The notes under the pieces are model-generated. The model worked only from the letters and a program-made list of their open reading frames with translations, ran no database searches and had not been told where the DNA came from. Below are positions 7,286 through 16,311 of a stretch of 64,000 nt of DNA, in pieces. Numbering within the stretch: position 1 is the first letter of the stretch; each line of letters begins with the position of its first letter. The stretch is from AC-32 sp963717475 (GTDB lineage Bacteria > Actinomycetota > Thermoleophilia > Gaiellales > Gaiellaceae): contig OY970337.1 of NCBI GenBank assembly GCA_963717475.1, positions 186,001 through 250,000 on the forward strand. Reading direction: 5' to 3'. The translations under genes were made by a program, and so were the position numbers.

Positions 7286-8512
7286 GTGCGACGGGTCGTC
7301 GTCACGGGCCTCGGGGCGATCACGCCGGTCGGGAACACCGCGCCGGAGACCTGGCGTGCTGCGGTGGCCGGCGAGAGCGGGATCGACTTCATCCGCGCGT
7401 TCGACGCGGACGGGCTGCCCGTGCGCATCGCGGCCGAAGTGAAGGACTTCGACCCGGCCGGGCTCGCGCCGCCGAAGGAGCTCCGCCGCTTCGACCGCAA
7501 CGTCGTGCTCGCCCTCGGGGCGGCGAAGGAGGCGGTCGCCGACGCGGGCCTGAACGGGTTCGATCCCTACCGCGTCGGGATCGTCTTCGGGTCCGCGATC
7601 GGCGGGCTGATCGGGATCGTCCAGCAGGCCGACACGCTGCGCGACCGCGGGCCCGACCGTATCTCGCCGCACTTCATCCCGAGCGTCCTCGTCGACTCGG
7701 CCAGCGGGCAGCTCGCGATCTCGCTCGGGATCAAAGGCCCGAACTACGCGCCGGTCTCGGCCTGCGCGACGGGCTCGCACGCGGTGGGGGAGGGCGCCGA
7801 GATCATCCGCCGCGGCGACGCCGACGCGATCCTCGCGGGCGGCACCGAGGCCTGCATCCATCCCCTGATCCTCGCCGGCTTCACCGCCATGCGCGGGCTC
7901 GCGGCCGAGGACGAGGACCCGCCGCTGGCGTCCCGGCCCTTCGACGCGACCAGGGCCGGCTTCGTCATGGGCGAGGGTGCGTGCGCGCTCGTGCTCGAGG
8001 AGCTCGAGGCGGCGAAGGCCCGCGGCGCGACGCTCTACGCGGAGGTGCTCGGGTACGGCACTTCGAACGACGCGTACCACATGGCCGCCCCCGAGCCCGC
8101 CGCGACCGGCGTCGCCGAGATGATGCGCTCGGCCCTCGAGCGAGCGGAGGTCGACCCGAGCCGGGTGGGCTACATCAACGCCCACGGCACGTCGACGCCT
8201 CTGGGCGACGCGGCCGAGACGAAGGCGATCAAGGACGTCTTCGGCGAGCACGCCTACGAGCTCGCGGTCTCGTCGACGAAGTCGGTCATGGGCCACTGCT
8301 TCGGGGCTGCGGGCGCGATCGAGTCCCTGATGTGCGTCATGGCCGTGAAGGACGGCGTTCTGCCGCCGACGATCAACTACCGCAACCCGGATCCCGTGTG
8401 CGATCTGGACTACGTCCCGAACGAGTCGCGCGAGGCCGAGGTGGACGTCGCCCTCTCGAACGCGATGGGCCTCGGCGGCCACAACGCCTGCGTCCTGATC
8501 GGCCGCATCTAA
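7286..8512 (+). CDS. fabF: 3-oxoacyl-ACP synthase II (KAS II, FabF)
   Basis: 408 residues, standard length for FabF, which condenses malonyl-ACP with acyl-ACP during fatty-acid elongation in the cytosol. The thiolase fold and catalytic triad are intact: Cys160 in VSACATGS, His in NAHGTSTPLGD, and His in KSVMGHCFGAAG. The N-terminus VVVTGLGAITPVG and C-terminus NAMGLGGHNA are diagnostic. GTG 7286 lies seven bases after TAGATT, suggesting a leaderless transcript. No acpP or other fab genes are adjacent; it stands alone just before the surface-protein array. Confidence 0.95.
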   Translation: MRRVVVTGLGAITPVGNTAPETWRAAVAGESGIDFIRAFDADGLPVRIAAEVKDFDPAGLAPPKELRRFDRNVVLALGAAKEAVADAGLNGFDPYRVGIVFGSAIGGLIGIVQQADTLRDRGPDRISPHFIPSVLVDSASGQLAISLGIKGPNYAPVSACATGSHAVGEGAEIIRRGDADAILAGGTEACIHPLILAGFTAMRGLAAEDEDPPLASRPFDATRAGFVMGEGACALVLEELEAAKARGATLYAEVLGYGTSNDAYHMAAPEPAATGVAEMMRSALERAEVDPSRVGYINAHGTSTPLGDAAETKAIKDVFGEHAYELAVSSTKSVMGHCFGAAGAIESLMCVMAVKDGVLPPTINYRNPDPVCDLDYVPNESREAEVDVALSNAMGLGGHNACVLIGRI

Positions 8513-8536
8513 CGAAACGACGCTGAAAGGCCGATG

Positions 8537-8578
8537 TTGTAGGGCCGGCCCTTCGCTGCTACTGTCGAGCGGGGAGGG
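8537..8578 (+). promoter_or_regulatory. Promoter and RBS of the 8583 gene
   Basis: TTGTAG (8537-8542), 17 bp, TACTGT (8560-8565), then GGGGAGGG at 8571-8578, four bases before the TTG start. The leader would be only about ten bases. Confidence 0.65.
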
Positions 8579-8582
8579 TAAC

Positions 8583-10721
8583 TTGCGAATCAGGAGGATA
8601 CCCTTGCAAAACCTTAAGAAATCTGCCCGGGCTGCGGCCCGCTTCGCGGCGGCCCGGCGCAGGGCGACGATCACGCTCGGCGTGCTCGGCGCCGCTGTCC
8701 TCGTCAGCGCCGGCGGAGTGTTCGCAGGTGCAGCGCCCAGGTTCCACGCGCCCTCTTTGCCGGCGCCGGTTCCTCGCGCGCACGTAGCCGCCGGCAGCGT
8801 GCGGATCAGCGTCGGTCACTCGTACAAGAACGACAGCACCGCCGCGCTGCGCCGGATGCCCGCGATCCCGGCTGGATCCAGGGGCGACAGCGAGATCAGC
8901 CCCAACCCGAGCCCGGTCTCGCGGCATCACGACGCCGCCGACACCGTCGTGCAAAGCCGCGCAGCGAGGCCGAACATGCCCGCGCCGGGGCTCAACTTCG
9001 ACGGCATCGGCTTCCCGGGGGTCACGTGTAACTGCGCGCCGCCGGACCCGAACGGAGAGGTCGGCGCGACGCAGTACGTCCAGACGGTCAACGACGGCCT
9101 CCAGGTGTTCAACAAGACGACGGGTGCCTCCGTCCTGGGGCCGATCGACATCGCGACCCTCTGGTCCGGCTTCGGCGGCTTCTGCCAGAACAACGGTCAG
9201 GGCGACCCGGTCGTCCTCTACGACCAGCTTGCCGACCGCTGGATCATCACGCAGTTCGCGGGGACGCCGATCCCGACCGACGAGTGCATCGCCGTCTCGC
9301 AGTCCGGCGACGCGACCGGCGCCTACTTCCGCTACGGCTACCACCTCGGGGCGAACTTCTACGACTACCCGCACCTCGGGGTCTGGCCGGACGCGTACTA
9401 CATGAGCGACCTCGTGTTCGACCCCTCCGGGACCTCGTACCTCGGGCCGCAGGCCTTCGCGTTCAACCGCGCGGCGATGCTGGCGGGGACTGCAGGGACC
9501 TTCATCTCGACAGGGCTGCTCGGGTCGTCCGCCGACCCGATCCTGCCGGCCGACCTCGACGGGAGCATCGCGCCGCCGGCGGGTGCGCCGAACCCGTTCA
9601 TCGAGCTCGGGTCGAGCTCGACCTGGCCGCTCTACCGCTTCCACGTCGACTTCGGGACACCGGCCGCCTCGACGTTCACCTTCGCCGGCAGCCTGGCGCC
9701 GGCGTCCTACACGCAGCTCTGCCCCCTCGGGCGCTCGTGCGTCCCGCAGGCGGGCACGACGGACCGGCTCGACGGCATCGGCGACCGCCCGATGTTCCGC
9801 TCCGCGTACCGGCGGTTCCAGGACGGGCACGAGGCGCTCGTCGGGAACTTCACCGTCTCGTCCGGCGGCGTCGCGGGGATCCGCTGGTGGGAGATCCGCA
9901 ACGTCACCTCCGGCACGCCGGCCTTCGCCCAGCAGAGCACCTACCAGCCCGACAGCACCTGGCGCTGGATGGGCAGCGCCGCGATGGACGCTGCGGGTGA
10001 CCTCGCGATCGGCTTCAGCGCCTCCTCGGCTGCGATCAACCCGCAGATTCGCTACGCGGGTCGGCTCTCGAGCGACCCGCCGAACCAGCTCGCGCAGGGT
10101 GAGGCGACGCTGTTCGCCGGCACCGGCAGCCAGACGACAACCAGCAACCGCTGGGGCGACTACAGCGACATCAGCGTCGACCCGAGCGACCAGTGCACCT
10201 TCTGGTACACGCAGGAGTACTACGCGGCGACGACCTCGTTCGCGTGGCACACGCGCATCGGGAACTTCCGCTTCCCGAACTGCGCGATGCGGACGCTCTC
10301 GGTCTCCCACGCCGGCACCGGCGCGGGGACCGTCACGTCGAACCCGGCGGGCATCAGCTGCGGCGCGGCCTGCTCGTTCCAGTGGTGGGGCGGCACGACC
10401 ATCGCCCTCTCCGCGGCGGCCGCGCACGGATCGGCGTTCGCAGGGTGGTCGGGCGCGTGCTCCGGCAAGGGCGCCTGCTCGGTGAACCTCGGCTCCGACA
10501 AGTCGGTCGGCGCGACCTTCTCGCGGTGCAAGGTGCCGAAGCTCGTCGGCCAGAAGCTGAAGGCCGCGAAGTCGAGGATCACGAAGGCCTTCTGCCGCGT
10601 CGGCAAGGTCACGAAGAAGAAGGCGTCGAAGCGCAAGCGCGGCCGCGTCCTCAAGCAGAGCGTCAGGGCCGGCAAGCTCGTCAACGCCTACACGAAGATC
10701 AAGCTCACCGTAGGCAAGTAG
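8583..10721 (+). CDS. Exported propeller-like head protein with glycine-rich repeat domain and PASTA tail (no proline stalk)
   Basis: 712 residues. A basic N-terminus and hydrophobic segment at 29-50 form the export signal. The juxtamembrane motif VGHSYKNDSTAAL recurs in paralogs. Residues about 95-565 are the shared head (LNFDGIGFPGV, CNCAPPDPNGEVGATQYVQ, GDPVVLYDQLADRW, TYQPDSTWRWMGSAAMD, RWGDYSDISVDP), probably a beta-propeller. Residues about 565-645 resemble an InlB-type bacterial repeat (GTGAGTVTSNPAGI, then FAGWSGACSG). The last 67 residues are a PASTA domain, KVPKLVGQ onward, with one of the usual two cysteines. It is the only array member without a proline stalk. TTG 8583 is chosen because of GGGGAGGG; TTG 8604, after AGGAGG, is the alternative. 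Confidence 0.85.
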   Translation: MRIRRIPLQNLKKSARAAARFAAARRRATITLGVLGAAVLVSAGGVFAGAAPRFHAPSLPAPVPRAHVAAGSVRISVGHSYKNDSTAALRRMPAIPAGSRGDSEISPNPSPVSRHHDAADTVVQSRAARPNMPAPGLNFDGIGFPGVTCNCAPPDPNGEVGATQYVQTVNDGLQVFNKTTGASVLGPIDIATLWSGFGGFCQNNGQGDPVVLYDQLADRWIITQFAGTPIPTDECIAVSQSGDATGAYFRYGYHLGANFYDYPHLGVWPDAYYMSDLVFDPSGTSYLGPQAFAFNRAAMLAGTAGTFISTGLLGSSADPILPADLDGSIAPPAGAPNPFIELGSSSTWPLYRFHVDFGTPAASTFTFAGSLAPASYTQLCPLGRSCVPQAGTTDRLDGIGDRPMFRSAYRRFQDGHEALVGNFTVSSGGVAGIRWWEIRNVTSGTPAFAQQSTYQPDSTWRWMGSAAMDAAGDLAIGFSASSAAINPQIRYAGRLSSDPPNQLAQGEATLFAGTGSQTTTSNRWGDYSDISVDPSDQCTFWYTQEYYAATTSFAWHTRIGNFRFPNCAMRTLSVSHAGTGAGTVTSNPAGISCGAACSFQWWGGTTIALSAAAAHGSAFAGWSGACSGKGACSVNLGSDKSVGATFSRCKVPKLVGQKLKAAKSRITKAFCRVGKVTKKKASKRKRGRVLKQSVRAGKLVNAYTKIKLTVGK

Positions 10722-10734
10722 CGCTCGAGAACAT

Positions 10735-10767
10735 GCCGGCGGGGCGGCCACGCGCAGCCCCGCCGGC
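10735..10767 (+). terminator. Hairpin after the 8583 gene
   Basis: GCCGGCGGGGC (10735-10745) pairs with GCCCCGCCGGC (10757-10767), an 11-bp stem, followed by a short T-containing tract. Confidence 0.65.
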
Positions 10768-10769
10768 AC

Positions 10770-10822
10770 TTGTCTTCGCGTCCCCCAGCCGATAGAAACG
10801 TCGAAACGCCGACTGGGGAGGG
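10770..10822 (+). promoter_or_regulatory. Promoter and RBS of the 10828 gene
   Basis: TTGTCT (10770-10775), 17 bp, TAGAAA (10793-10798), then a GGGGAGGGG-type ribosome-binding site ending near 10823. The -35 element starts two bases after the preceding terminator stem. Confidence 0.65.
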
Positions 10823-10827
10823 GCGGA

Positions 10828-13368
10828 ATGAGGGCGAAGATCCTTGGGCTGGCGGCGCTCGGAGCGCTGCTCTGCGCGGGGCCGGCGGTCCCGGCGAGAA
10901 CGGCTCGAGCGGCGCCCAGGCTGTCGTCGCCGGCGACTCACCGTGTGACCGCGCGGCCCACGCGTCCCGCGGCGCCCGCCGACGTCCTCTACGACCAGTA
11001 CGACGACGCGGGCCAGTACGCGACCTCGTCTCAGCACTTCGAGTCCGGCTTCGCCTCCTTCGACGACCAGCTCGCGGACGACTTCAGCGTGCCCGCCGGC
11101 CAGGCCTGGTCGATCTCGACGATCGACGTCCAGGGCCAGTACTTCGACGGCGGCGGCCCGGCCACGAGCTTCAACGTCGTCTTCTACTCGAACGGCGCGA
11201 ACCTGCCCGGGGCCGCGGTCGCGAGCCGGTCGTCGGTCGCCTACTCCGAGGCGGCCGGCGACTTCACGATCATCCTCGATCCGGCGGTCACCCTGACCGC
11301 GGGGGCGTACTGGGTCTCCGTCCAGGCGAACCAGAACTACAGCCAGGCCGGCCAGTGGGGCTGGCAGGACCGAACCGTCCAGTCGGGCCAGGGAGCCGCG
11401 TGGCGGAACCCGAACAACGGCTTCGGCACCGGTTGCGTCGACTGGACCCGCAAGACGACCTGCGTCACCAACACCCCCGATCCGGACCAGGTCTTCCGGC
11501 TCAGCGGCAGGACGCTCGCCTGGCAGGTCGTGGCGCCGATGCCCCTGGCGCGCGCACCTGTCGGCACTTCTGACGGCACGTATGTGTACGTCTTCGGCGG
11601 CGCGGGCTACGACACCAGCGCCTTCCGCTACGACCCGGCGACCAACACCTGGACGACCCTCGCCGACATGCCGACGGGCGCGTTTGGCGCATCCGCCGTC
11701 TACTACCCGCCCACGAACCAGATCTACGTCTTCGGGGGGCTGCTCTTCGGCAACACGACCGACACGACCCGGATCTACGACATCGCGTCCAACTCGTGGA
11801 GCATCGGGCCCCCGATGCCCGCGCCGCGCTACGAGATGGCGTCGGGCGTCGATCCGGTCAGCGGCAAGATCTTCCTCGCCAGCGGCTACAGCACGTACAA
11901 CTTCGCGGACGCCACGTCGACGACGTGGGTCTTGGATCCAGGCTCGGGCAGCTTCACCGCGGGCGCCGCCTTCCCGCACCCCGCCGGCGGTTTCGCGTCG
12001 GGCGTGATCAACGGCCGCTTCTACGTCGCAGGCGGCCAGGATGCGGCGGGCAACTACCTCGATCTGCTCTGGGACTACGACCCCGACGCAGACACCTGGA
12101 CTGCGCGGGCGCCCATGCCCGGCGCGGTGCTCGGGCCGGGGAGCGCAGTCGCCCTCGCGAAGCTCTGGAGCCTCGGCGGAGGCGCCAATCCCGACGGCCT
12201 GGGCGTGACCTATTCCTACGAGCCCTTGAGCGACAGCTGGTCGAGGGGGCCGGATCTCCAGCAGCCACGCTGGATGGTCGGCGCAGGCTGGGCAGCGGGC
12301 AAGCTCGTCGCCGCGGGAGGCTTCGGCTCCGGCTCGAGCGAGTCCACGCAGACCGAGATTCTCGACGTGGGCAGCGGCCCGCCGCCGCCTCCTCCTCCGC
12401 CGCCGCACTACGTGCTCACGACGGAGACCGGGCATTCGATCGTCCCCGGCACGGACGACATCGGGAACCACTGCGACGACTGCACGACCACGTTCGCGCT
12501 CCCGTTCCCGGTCCGGATCTACGGCCACAGCTACAGCACGGCCACCGCGAGCGCGAACGGCAACCTCCAGTTCACGACGGCGGTCCAGGGCGACTTCGAG
12601 AACCCGTGCCTGCCGGCGGCCGACCACGGCGCGGCGTTCGCGGCGTACTGGGACGACCTCTACACCTCGAACTCGGGCTTCGGGATCTACACGGCGACCA
12701 CCGGTACGGCGCCGCACCGGCAGTTCTACGTCGAGTGGCGCGCGCAGTACTACCCCGGGACCGGGAACGCCGACTTCGAGCTCGTCTTCGACGAGGACGA
12801 CCAGGTGATCAGGGCGGTCTACGGCGATCTCTCGAACGGCGCGGGGAGCTCGACCGAAGGCGTCCAGGACGTCGACGAGTCGATCCTCGACCAGTACGGC
12901 TGCAACGGCACCGGCGGCGCCCTCTCGAACGGGCTGCAGGTGACGTACACGCCGGAGGGCCCGCCGCCGCCTCCGCCACCGCCGCCGCCACCACCGCCAC
13001 CTCCGCCACCGCCACCACCTCCGCCGCCACCACCACCTCCGCCGCCACCACCACCGCCGCCGCCACCACCACCTCCGCCGCCACCACCACCTCCGCCGCC
13101 ACCACCTCCGCCGCCGCCACCACCACCTCCGCCGCCCCCGCCACCGTTCAAACCGCCGTGCACCGTCCCGCGTGTCGTCGGCCTGACGCTGTCCAGGGCG
13201 AGGACGCGGATCGCGCGCGCCCACTGCCGCCTCGGCAGGGTCTCGAGGGTGCGTTCCACGGCGCGAAAGAAGAACCGCGTCATCCGGCAGACGCCCAGGC
13301 CGGGCAGGAGGCTCGCGAACCGCGGAAAGGTGAATCTGACACTCGGAAAGGGCGGCGCGGGCAGTTGA
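10828..13368 (+). CDS. Secreted sandwich/Kelch/NIDO-like protein with long poly-proline stalk and PASTA tail
   Basis: 846 residues. Signal peptide in about 1-25; residues about 50-225 form the DVLYDQYD beta-sandwich (ADDFSVPAGQAWSI, then NNGFGTGCVDWTRKTTC); about 229-515 Kelch repeats (YVYVFGGAGYD, QIYVFGGL, RFYVAGGQDA); about 525-705 an NIDO-like domain (DIGNHCDDC, NGNLQFTT, YWDDLYT, FYVEWRAQY, QYGCNGTGG). A stalk of about 64 prolines follows (12958-13149), then a PASTA domain starting CTVPRVVGL with two cysteines. Probably displayed on the cell surface. A -35 element for the next gene overlaps its stop codon. Confidence 0.85.
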   Translation: MRAKILGLAALGALLCAGPAVPARTARAAPRLSSPATHRVTARPTRPAAPADVLYDQYDDAGQYATSSQHFESGFASFDDQLADDFSVPAGQAWSISTIDVQGQYFDGGGPATSFNVVFYSNGANLPGAAVASRSSVAYSEAAGDFTIILDPAVTLTAGAYWVSVQANQNYSQAGQWGWQDRTVQSGQGAAWRNPNNGFGTGCVDWTRKTTCVTNTPDPDQVFRLSGRTLAWQVVAPMPLARAPVGTSDGTYVYVFGGAGYDTSAFRYDPATNTWTTLADMPTGAFGASAVYYPPTNQIYVFGGLLFGNTTDTTRIYDIASNSWSIGPPMPAPRYEMASGVDPVSGKIFLASGYSTYNFADATSTTWVLDPGSGSFTAGAAFPHPAGGFASGVINGRFYVAGGQDAAGNYLDLLWDYDPDADTWTARAPMPGAVLGPGSAVALAKLWSLGGGANPDGLGVTYSYEPLSDSWSRGPDLQQPRWMVGAGWAAGKLVAAGGFGSGSSESTQTEILDVGSGPPPPPPPPPHYVLTTETGHSIVPGTDDIGNHCDDCTTTFALPFPVRIYGHSYSTATASANGNLQFTTAVQGDFENPCLPAADHGAAFAAYWDDLYTSNSGFGIYTATTGTAPHRQFYVEWRAQYYPGTGNADFELVFDEDDQVIRAVYGDLSNGAGSSTEGVQDVDESILDQYGCNGTGGALSNGLQVTYTPEGPPPPPPPPPPPPPPPPPPPPPPPPPPPPPPPPPPPPPPPPPPPPPPPPPPPPPPPPPPPPPPFKPPCTVPRVVGLTLSRARTRIARAHCRLGRVSRVRSTARKKNRVIRQTPRPGRRLANRGKVNLTLGKGGAGS
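12958..13149 (+). repeat. Poly-proline minisatellite, about 64 codons
   Basis: Nearly pure CCN tract mixing CCG, CCA and CCT in short irregular blocks such as ccgccaccacctccg. The reading frame is preserved throughout. Confidence 0.95.
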
Positions 13369-13443
13369 TTTTTTCGCCGTAAAGGAGTAAGAACGCGGGG
13401 ACGGCCGAACGGCCGACACCGATCGTCGATAGGGGAGGGGACC
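13365..13443 (+). promoter_or_regulatory. Promoter, dyad and RBS of the 13449 gene
   Basis: TTGATT (13365-13370, overlapping the previous stop), 17 bp, TAAGAA (13388-13393). A GGCC-centred dyad (ACGGCCGAACGGCCGAC, 13401-13417) follows, then AGGGGAGGGG. The 16312 gene has the same arrangement. Confidence 0.65.
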
Positions 13444-13448
13444 TACAT

Positions 13449-16151
13449 ATGAGGGTACGGATCCTTTGGACCGCGGCTCTTGCTGTCACCCTCTGTGGTC
13501 TCGCGCTGGCGCCGACAGCATTCGCCAGCACGAGTTACAGAGGGGCGGCGTCGCGGTCACATGCGTATCCGGCTATGGCACACGCCTCGGCCGGGCACGC
13601 ACAGCACGCCACGGGGAAGCAATTCCACCCGACTGACGTGCTCTACAGCCAGTACGACAACCCCGGAGTGAACTCGTCGAGCTCGCAGGACTTCGAGGCG
13701 TCGTTCGATGCCTACGACGACCAGCTCGCCGACGATTTCTCGATCGCGAGTGGGGACGGCTGGAACATCGATACGGTCGACGTCGAGGGGCTCTACTACA
13801 ACGGTGGTGGGCCCGCGGCTTCGTTCAACGTCCGGTTCTATCAGGACGCCGGGGGCCTCCCGGGAACGATGGTCGCCGAGAAGACGGCGCAGTCGTACGT
13901 GCTCAACGGCGACGACTTCACCATCAGCCTCGACTCCCCGGTCAGCCTCGGTGAAGGCACCTGGTGGGTGGCCGTTCAGGCCCGCATGGACTTCAGCGTC
14001 GGCGGGCAGTTCGGCTGGACCGACCGCACCGTCACCTCCGGGAACGGCGCTGCCTGGGAGAACCCGGGCGGCGGCTTCGGCGCAGGCTGCATCACGTGGG
14101 ACCGAAAGACCACCTGCATTCCGGGCTCTGACCCCGACCAGGTCTTCAGCCTGAGCGGCACGCACGGGCCGCCTCCGCCGCCACCGCCTCCACCGCCTCC
14201 GCCTCCGCCTCCGCCACCACCGCCCAACCACTACACGATCACTACTCAGACCGGCGTTTCGATCGTCCCGGGCGTGGACGACACCGGCAACCACAACGAC
14301 GACGGCATGGCGACCGTGGCCCTGCCGTTCACGGTCTACGTCTACGGACACCCGTACAACTCGGTGAACGTCGACTCGAACGGGACGCTGCAGTTCACGA
14401 CGAACCAGTCGGTCTTCACGAACACGTGCCTGCCCGACGCGGGGCACGGCGTCTCCTTCATGCCTTACTGGGACGACCTCTACCTGGTCAACGCGGGCAC
14501 CGGCGTCTACACGACGACGACCGGCAGCACGGGAGACCGCCACTTCTACCTCGAGTGGCGCGCCGAGTACTTCCCGGGCACCGGAGTGGCCAACTTCGAG
14601 GTCGAGTTCGACGAAGCAGACGGAATCATCCGGGCGATCTACGGCCAGCTCGACAACGGCAACTCGAGCTCGACCGAGGGCGTCCAGAGCGTTCCTGATT
14701 CGGTCTTCGACCAGTACGGCTGCAACGGCACGGGTGACTTGACGGCCGGCACGCAGGTGACGTACACGCCGAACGGCGGTCCGCCACCTCCACCACCGCC
14801 GCCGCCTCCGCCACCTCCGCCACCGCCGCCAGGCCAGTGGCAGATCGTGGCGCCGAAGCCGCTCGACACCTACGGTGCGGCAGCGGCATCCGACGGCACG
14901 TACAGCTACGCGTTCGGTGGCTACTCGTTCAGCACCGGCATCACGATGACCGACGCGTACCGCTACGACCCGGCCACGGACACCTGGTCGACGCTGGCCC
15001 CGATGGCGCACGCCGAGGGGATGGCGACGGCCGCCTACGACCCGCTCAACGGCAAGATCTACGTGTTCGGTGGGACGCAAGCCGAATTCGGCACCGTCGA
15101 CGCCTTCACGCAGGTCTACGACATCGCGTCGAACAGCTGGACGGCAGGCCCGAACCTGCCTGACCTGCGGGCGTTCATGGCCGGTGGCTATGCGACCAAC
15201 GGCAAGATCTATCTCGCCGGCGGTTACAGCACCGGGAACATCAGCCCGGCCTTCGACCAGACGTGGGAGTTCGACCCGAACGCCGGCACCTTCACGACGA
15301 AGGCGCCGATGCCCCACGCACTGGGCGGCGCGGGTTCCGCGATCATCAACAACCACCTGTACGTAGCCGGTGGGCGAGACGCCAACAACGCAATCCTGGA
15401 CTCGCTCTACGACTACGACATCGCAACCAACACGTGGTCGACGGGAGCGAACCTGCTCGCGGCCGACAACGTGCCTGGTGCAGGTGTCGGCAACGGCATG
15501 CTGTACATCTTCGGCGGCGGCAACCCGTTCGCCCCCGGCAAGGCGCTGGGCAAGACGGCCAGTCTGCTCACGCCTGACACGACGAGCCAGACGCAGGCGT
15601 ACGATCCGGCCTCGAACAGCTGGGCGAACGCTGACAACCTGAACATGCAGCGCTCGTTCGTCGAGGGCACGAACGTCGGCAACCTGCTCGTCGCATCGGG
15701 TGGCTACAACGGGTCGTCCACGACGACTCAGACGGAGACGATGGATACCGGCGGCGGTCCGCCTCCGCCACCACCGCCTCCGCCACCACCTCCGCCGCCA
15801 CCACCTCCGCCGCCACCACCTCCGCCACCACCTCCGCCTCCGCCACCACCTCCGCCTCCGCCACCACCGCCTCCGCCGCCACCACCGCCACCGCCACCTC
15901 CGCCACCACCTCCGCCACCGCCACCACCTCCGTTCAGGCCGCCCTGCGTGGTTCCGAACGTGATCCACAACACGCTGGGTAGGGCGAAGTCGAGGATCCG
16001 GCACCGCCATTGCCGCGTCGGCCACATCACGCGCAAGTTCTCCTCGCGCAGGCTGAGGGGGAAAGTGATCAGGCAGTCGCCGCGGGCCGGCCGGAGACTG
16101 CCGAACGGCCACAGGGTCAACCTGGTCGTCGGCAAGGGACCGAGGCACTAG
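13449..16151 (+). CDS. Secreted multi-domain protein: sandwich, NIDO-like, Kelch, PASTA, with three proline linkers
   Basis: 900 residues with a signal peptide in about 1-26. Order: DVLYSQYD sandwich (about 62-235); proline linker 1 (14167-14225); NIDO-like domain with GNHNDDG in place of the cysteine pair (about 258-440); linker 2 (14779-14832); Kelch propeller (about 463-765; KIYVFGG, KIYLAGGYS, HLYVAGGRD); terminal stalk (15757-15930); PASTA domain CVVPNVIHN with two cysteines, ending GKGPRH. The same units occur in other orders in neighbours, as expected from module shuffling across proline tracts. ATG 13449 follows AGGGGAGGGGACCTAC. Confidence 0.87.
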   Translation: MRVRILWTAALAVTLCGLALAPTAFASTSYRGAASRSHAYPAMAHASAGHAQHATGKQFHPTDVLYSQYDNPGVNSSSSQDFEASFDAYDDQLADDFSIASGDGWNIDTVDVEGLYYNGGGPAASFNVRFYQDAGGLPGTMVAEKTAQSYVLNGDDFTISLDSPVSLGEGTWWVAVQARMDFSVGGQFGWTDRTVTSGNGAAWENPGGGFGAGCITWDRKTTCIPGSDPDQVFSLSGTHGPPPPPPPPPPPPPPPPPPPNHYTITTQTGVSIVPGVDDTGNHNDDGMATVALPFTVYVYGHPYNSVNVDSNGTLQFTTNQSVFTNTCLPDAGHGVSFMPYWDDLYLVNAGTGVYTTTTGSTGDRHFYLEWRAEYFPGTGVANFEVEFDEADGIIRAIYGQLDNGNSSSTEGVQSVPDSVFDQYGCNGTGDLTAGTQVTYTPNGGPPPPPPPPPPPPPPPPPGQWQIVAPKPLDTYGAAAASDGTYSYAFGGYSFSTGITMTDAYRYDPATDTWSTLAPMAHAEGMATAAYDPLNGKIYVFGGTQAEFGTVDAFTQVYDIASNSWTAGPNLPDLRAFMAGGYATNGKIYLAGGYSTGNISPAFDQTWEFDPNAGTFTTKAPMPHALGGAGSAIINNHLYVAGGRDANNAILDSLYDYDIATNTWSTGANLLAADNVPGAGVGNGMLYIFGGGNPFAPGKALGKTASLLTPDTTSQTQAYDPASNSWANADNLNMQRSFVEGTNVGNLLVASGGYNGSSTTTQTETMDTGGGPPPPPPPPPPPPPPPPPPPPPPPPPPPPPPPPPPPPPPPPPPPPPPPPPPPPPPPPPPFRPPCVVPNVIHNTLGRAKSRIRHRHCRVGHITRKFSSRRLRGKVIRQSPRAGRRLPNGHRVNLVVGKGPRH
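15757..15930 (+). repeat. Poly-proline minisatellite, about 57 codons
   Basis: Terminal stalk of the 13449 gene, built of CCG/CCA/CCT codons in the unit ccgccaccacctccg and variants, ending directly at the FRPP that opens the PASTA module. Confidence 0.95.
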
Positions 16152-16180
16152 GCAGAGCGCACAACCAAGCAAGCGAATCC

Positions 16181-16210
16181 GACGGGGCCCTCCGGGGCCC
16201 CGTCGGCGTT
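16181..16210 (+). terminator. Intrinsic terminator after the 13449 gene
   Basis: GACGGGGCCC (16181-16190), loop TCCG, GGGCCCCGTC (16195-16204): a perfect 10-bp stem followed by ggcgttt. Confidence 0.8.
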
Positions 16211-16230
16211 TCGAGGGACCGTTCGGCCCA

Positions 16231-16306
16231 TTGCTTTTTGGCGACGGGAGTAGTAAGAACGCGCTACGGCCAGACCGGCCGCTACGGATCCGATTGGGGA
16301 GGGGAC
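16231..16306 (+). promoter_or_regulatory. Promoter, dyad and RBS of the 16312 gene
   Basis: TTGCTT (16231-16236), 17 bp, TAAGAA (16254-16259), followed by ACGGCCAGACCGGCCGCTA (16266-16284), a dyad like that at 13401, then TTGGGGAGGGG before ATG 16312. Confidence 0.65.
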
Positions 16307-16311
16307 CGGAA

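Noticed and set aside
12958..13149. CRISPR-like or other spaced repeat array
   Set aside because: The repetition is CCN codons in frame with a secreted protein; there are no spacers, no palindromic repeats and no cas genes.
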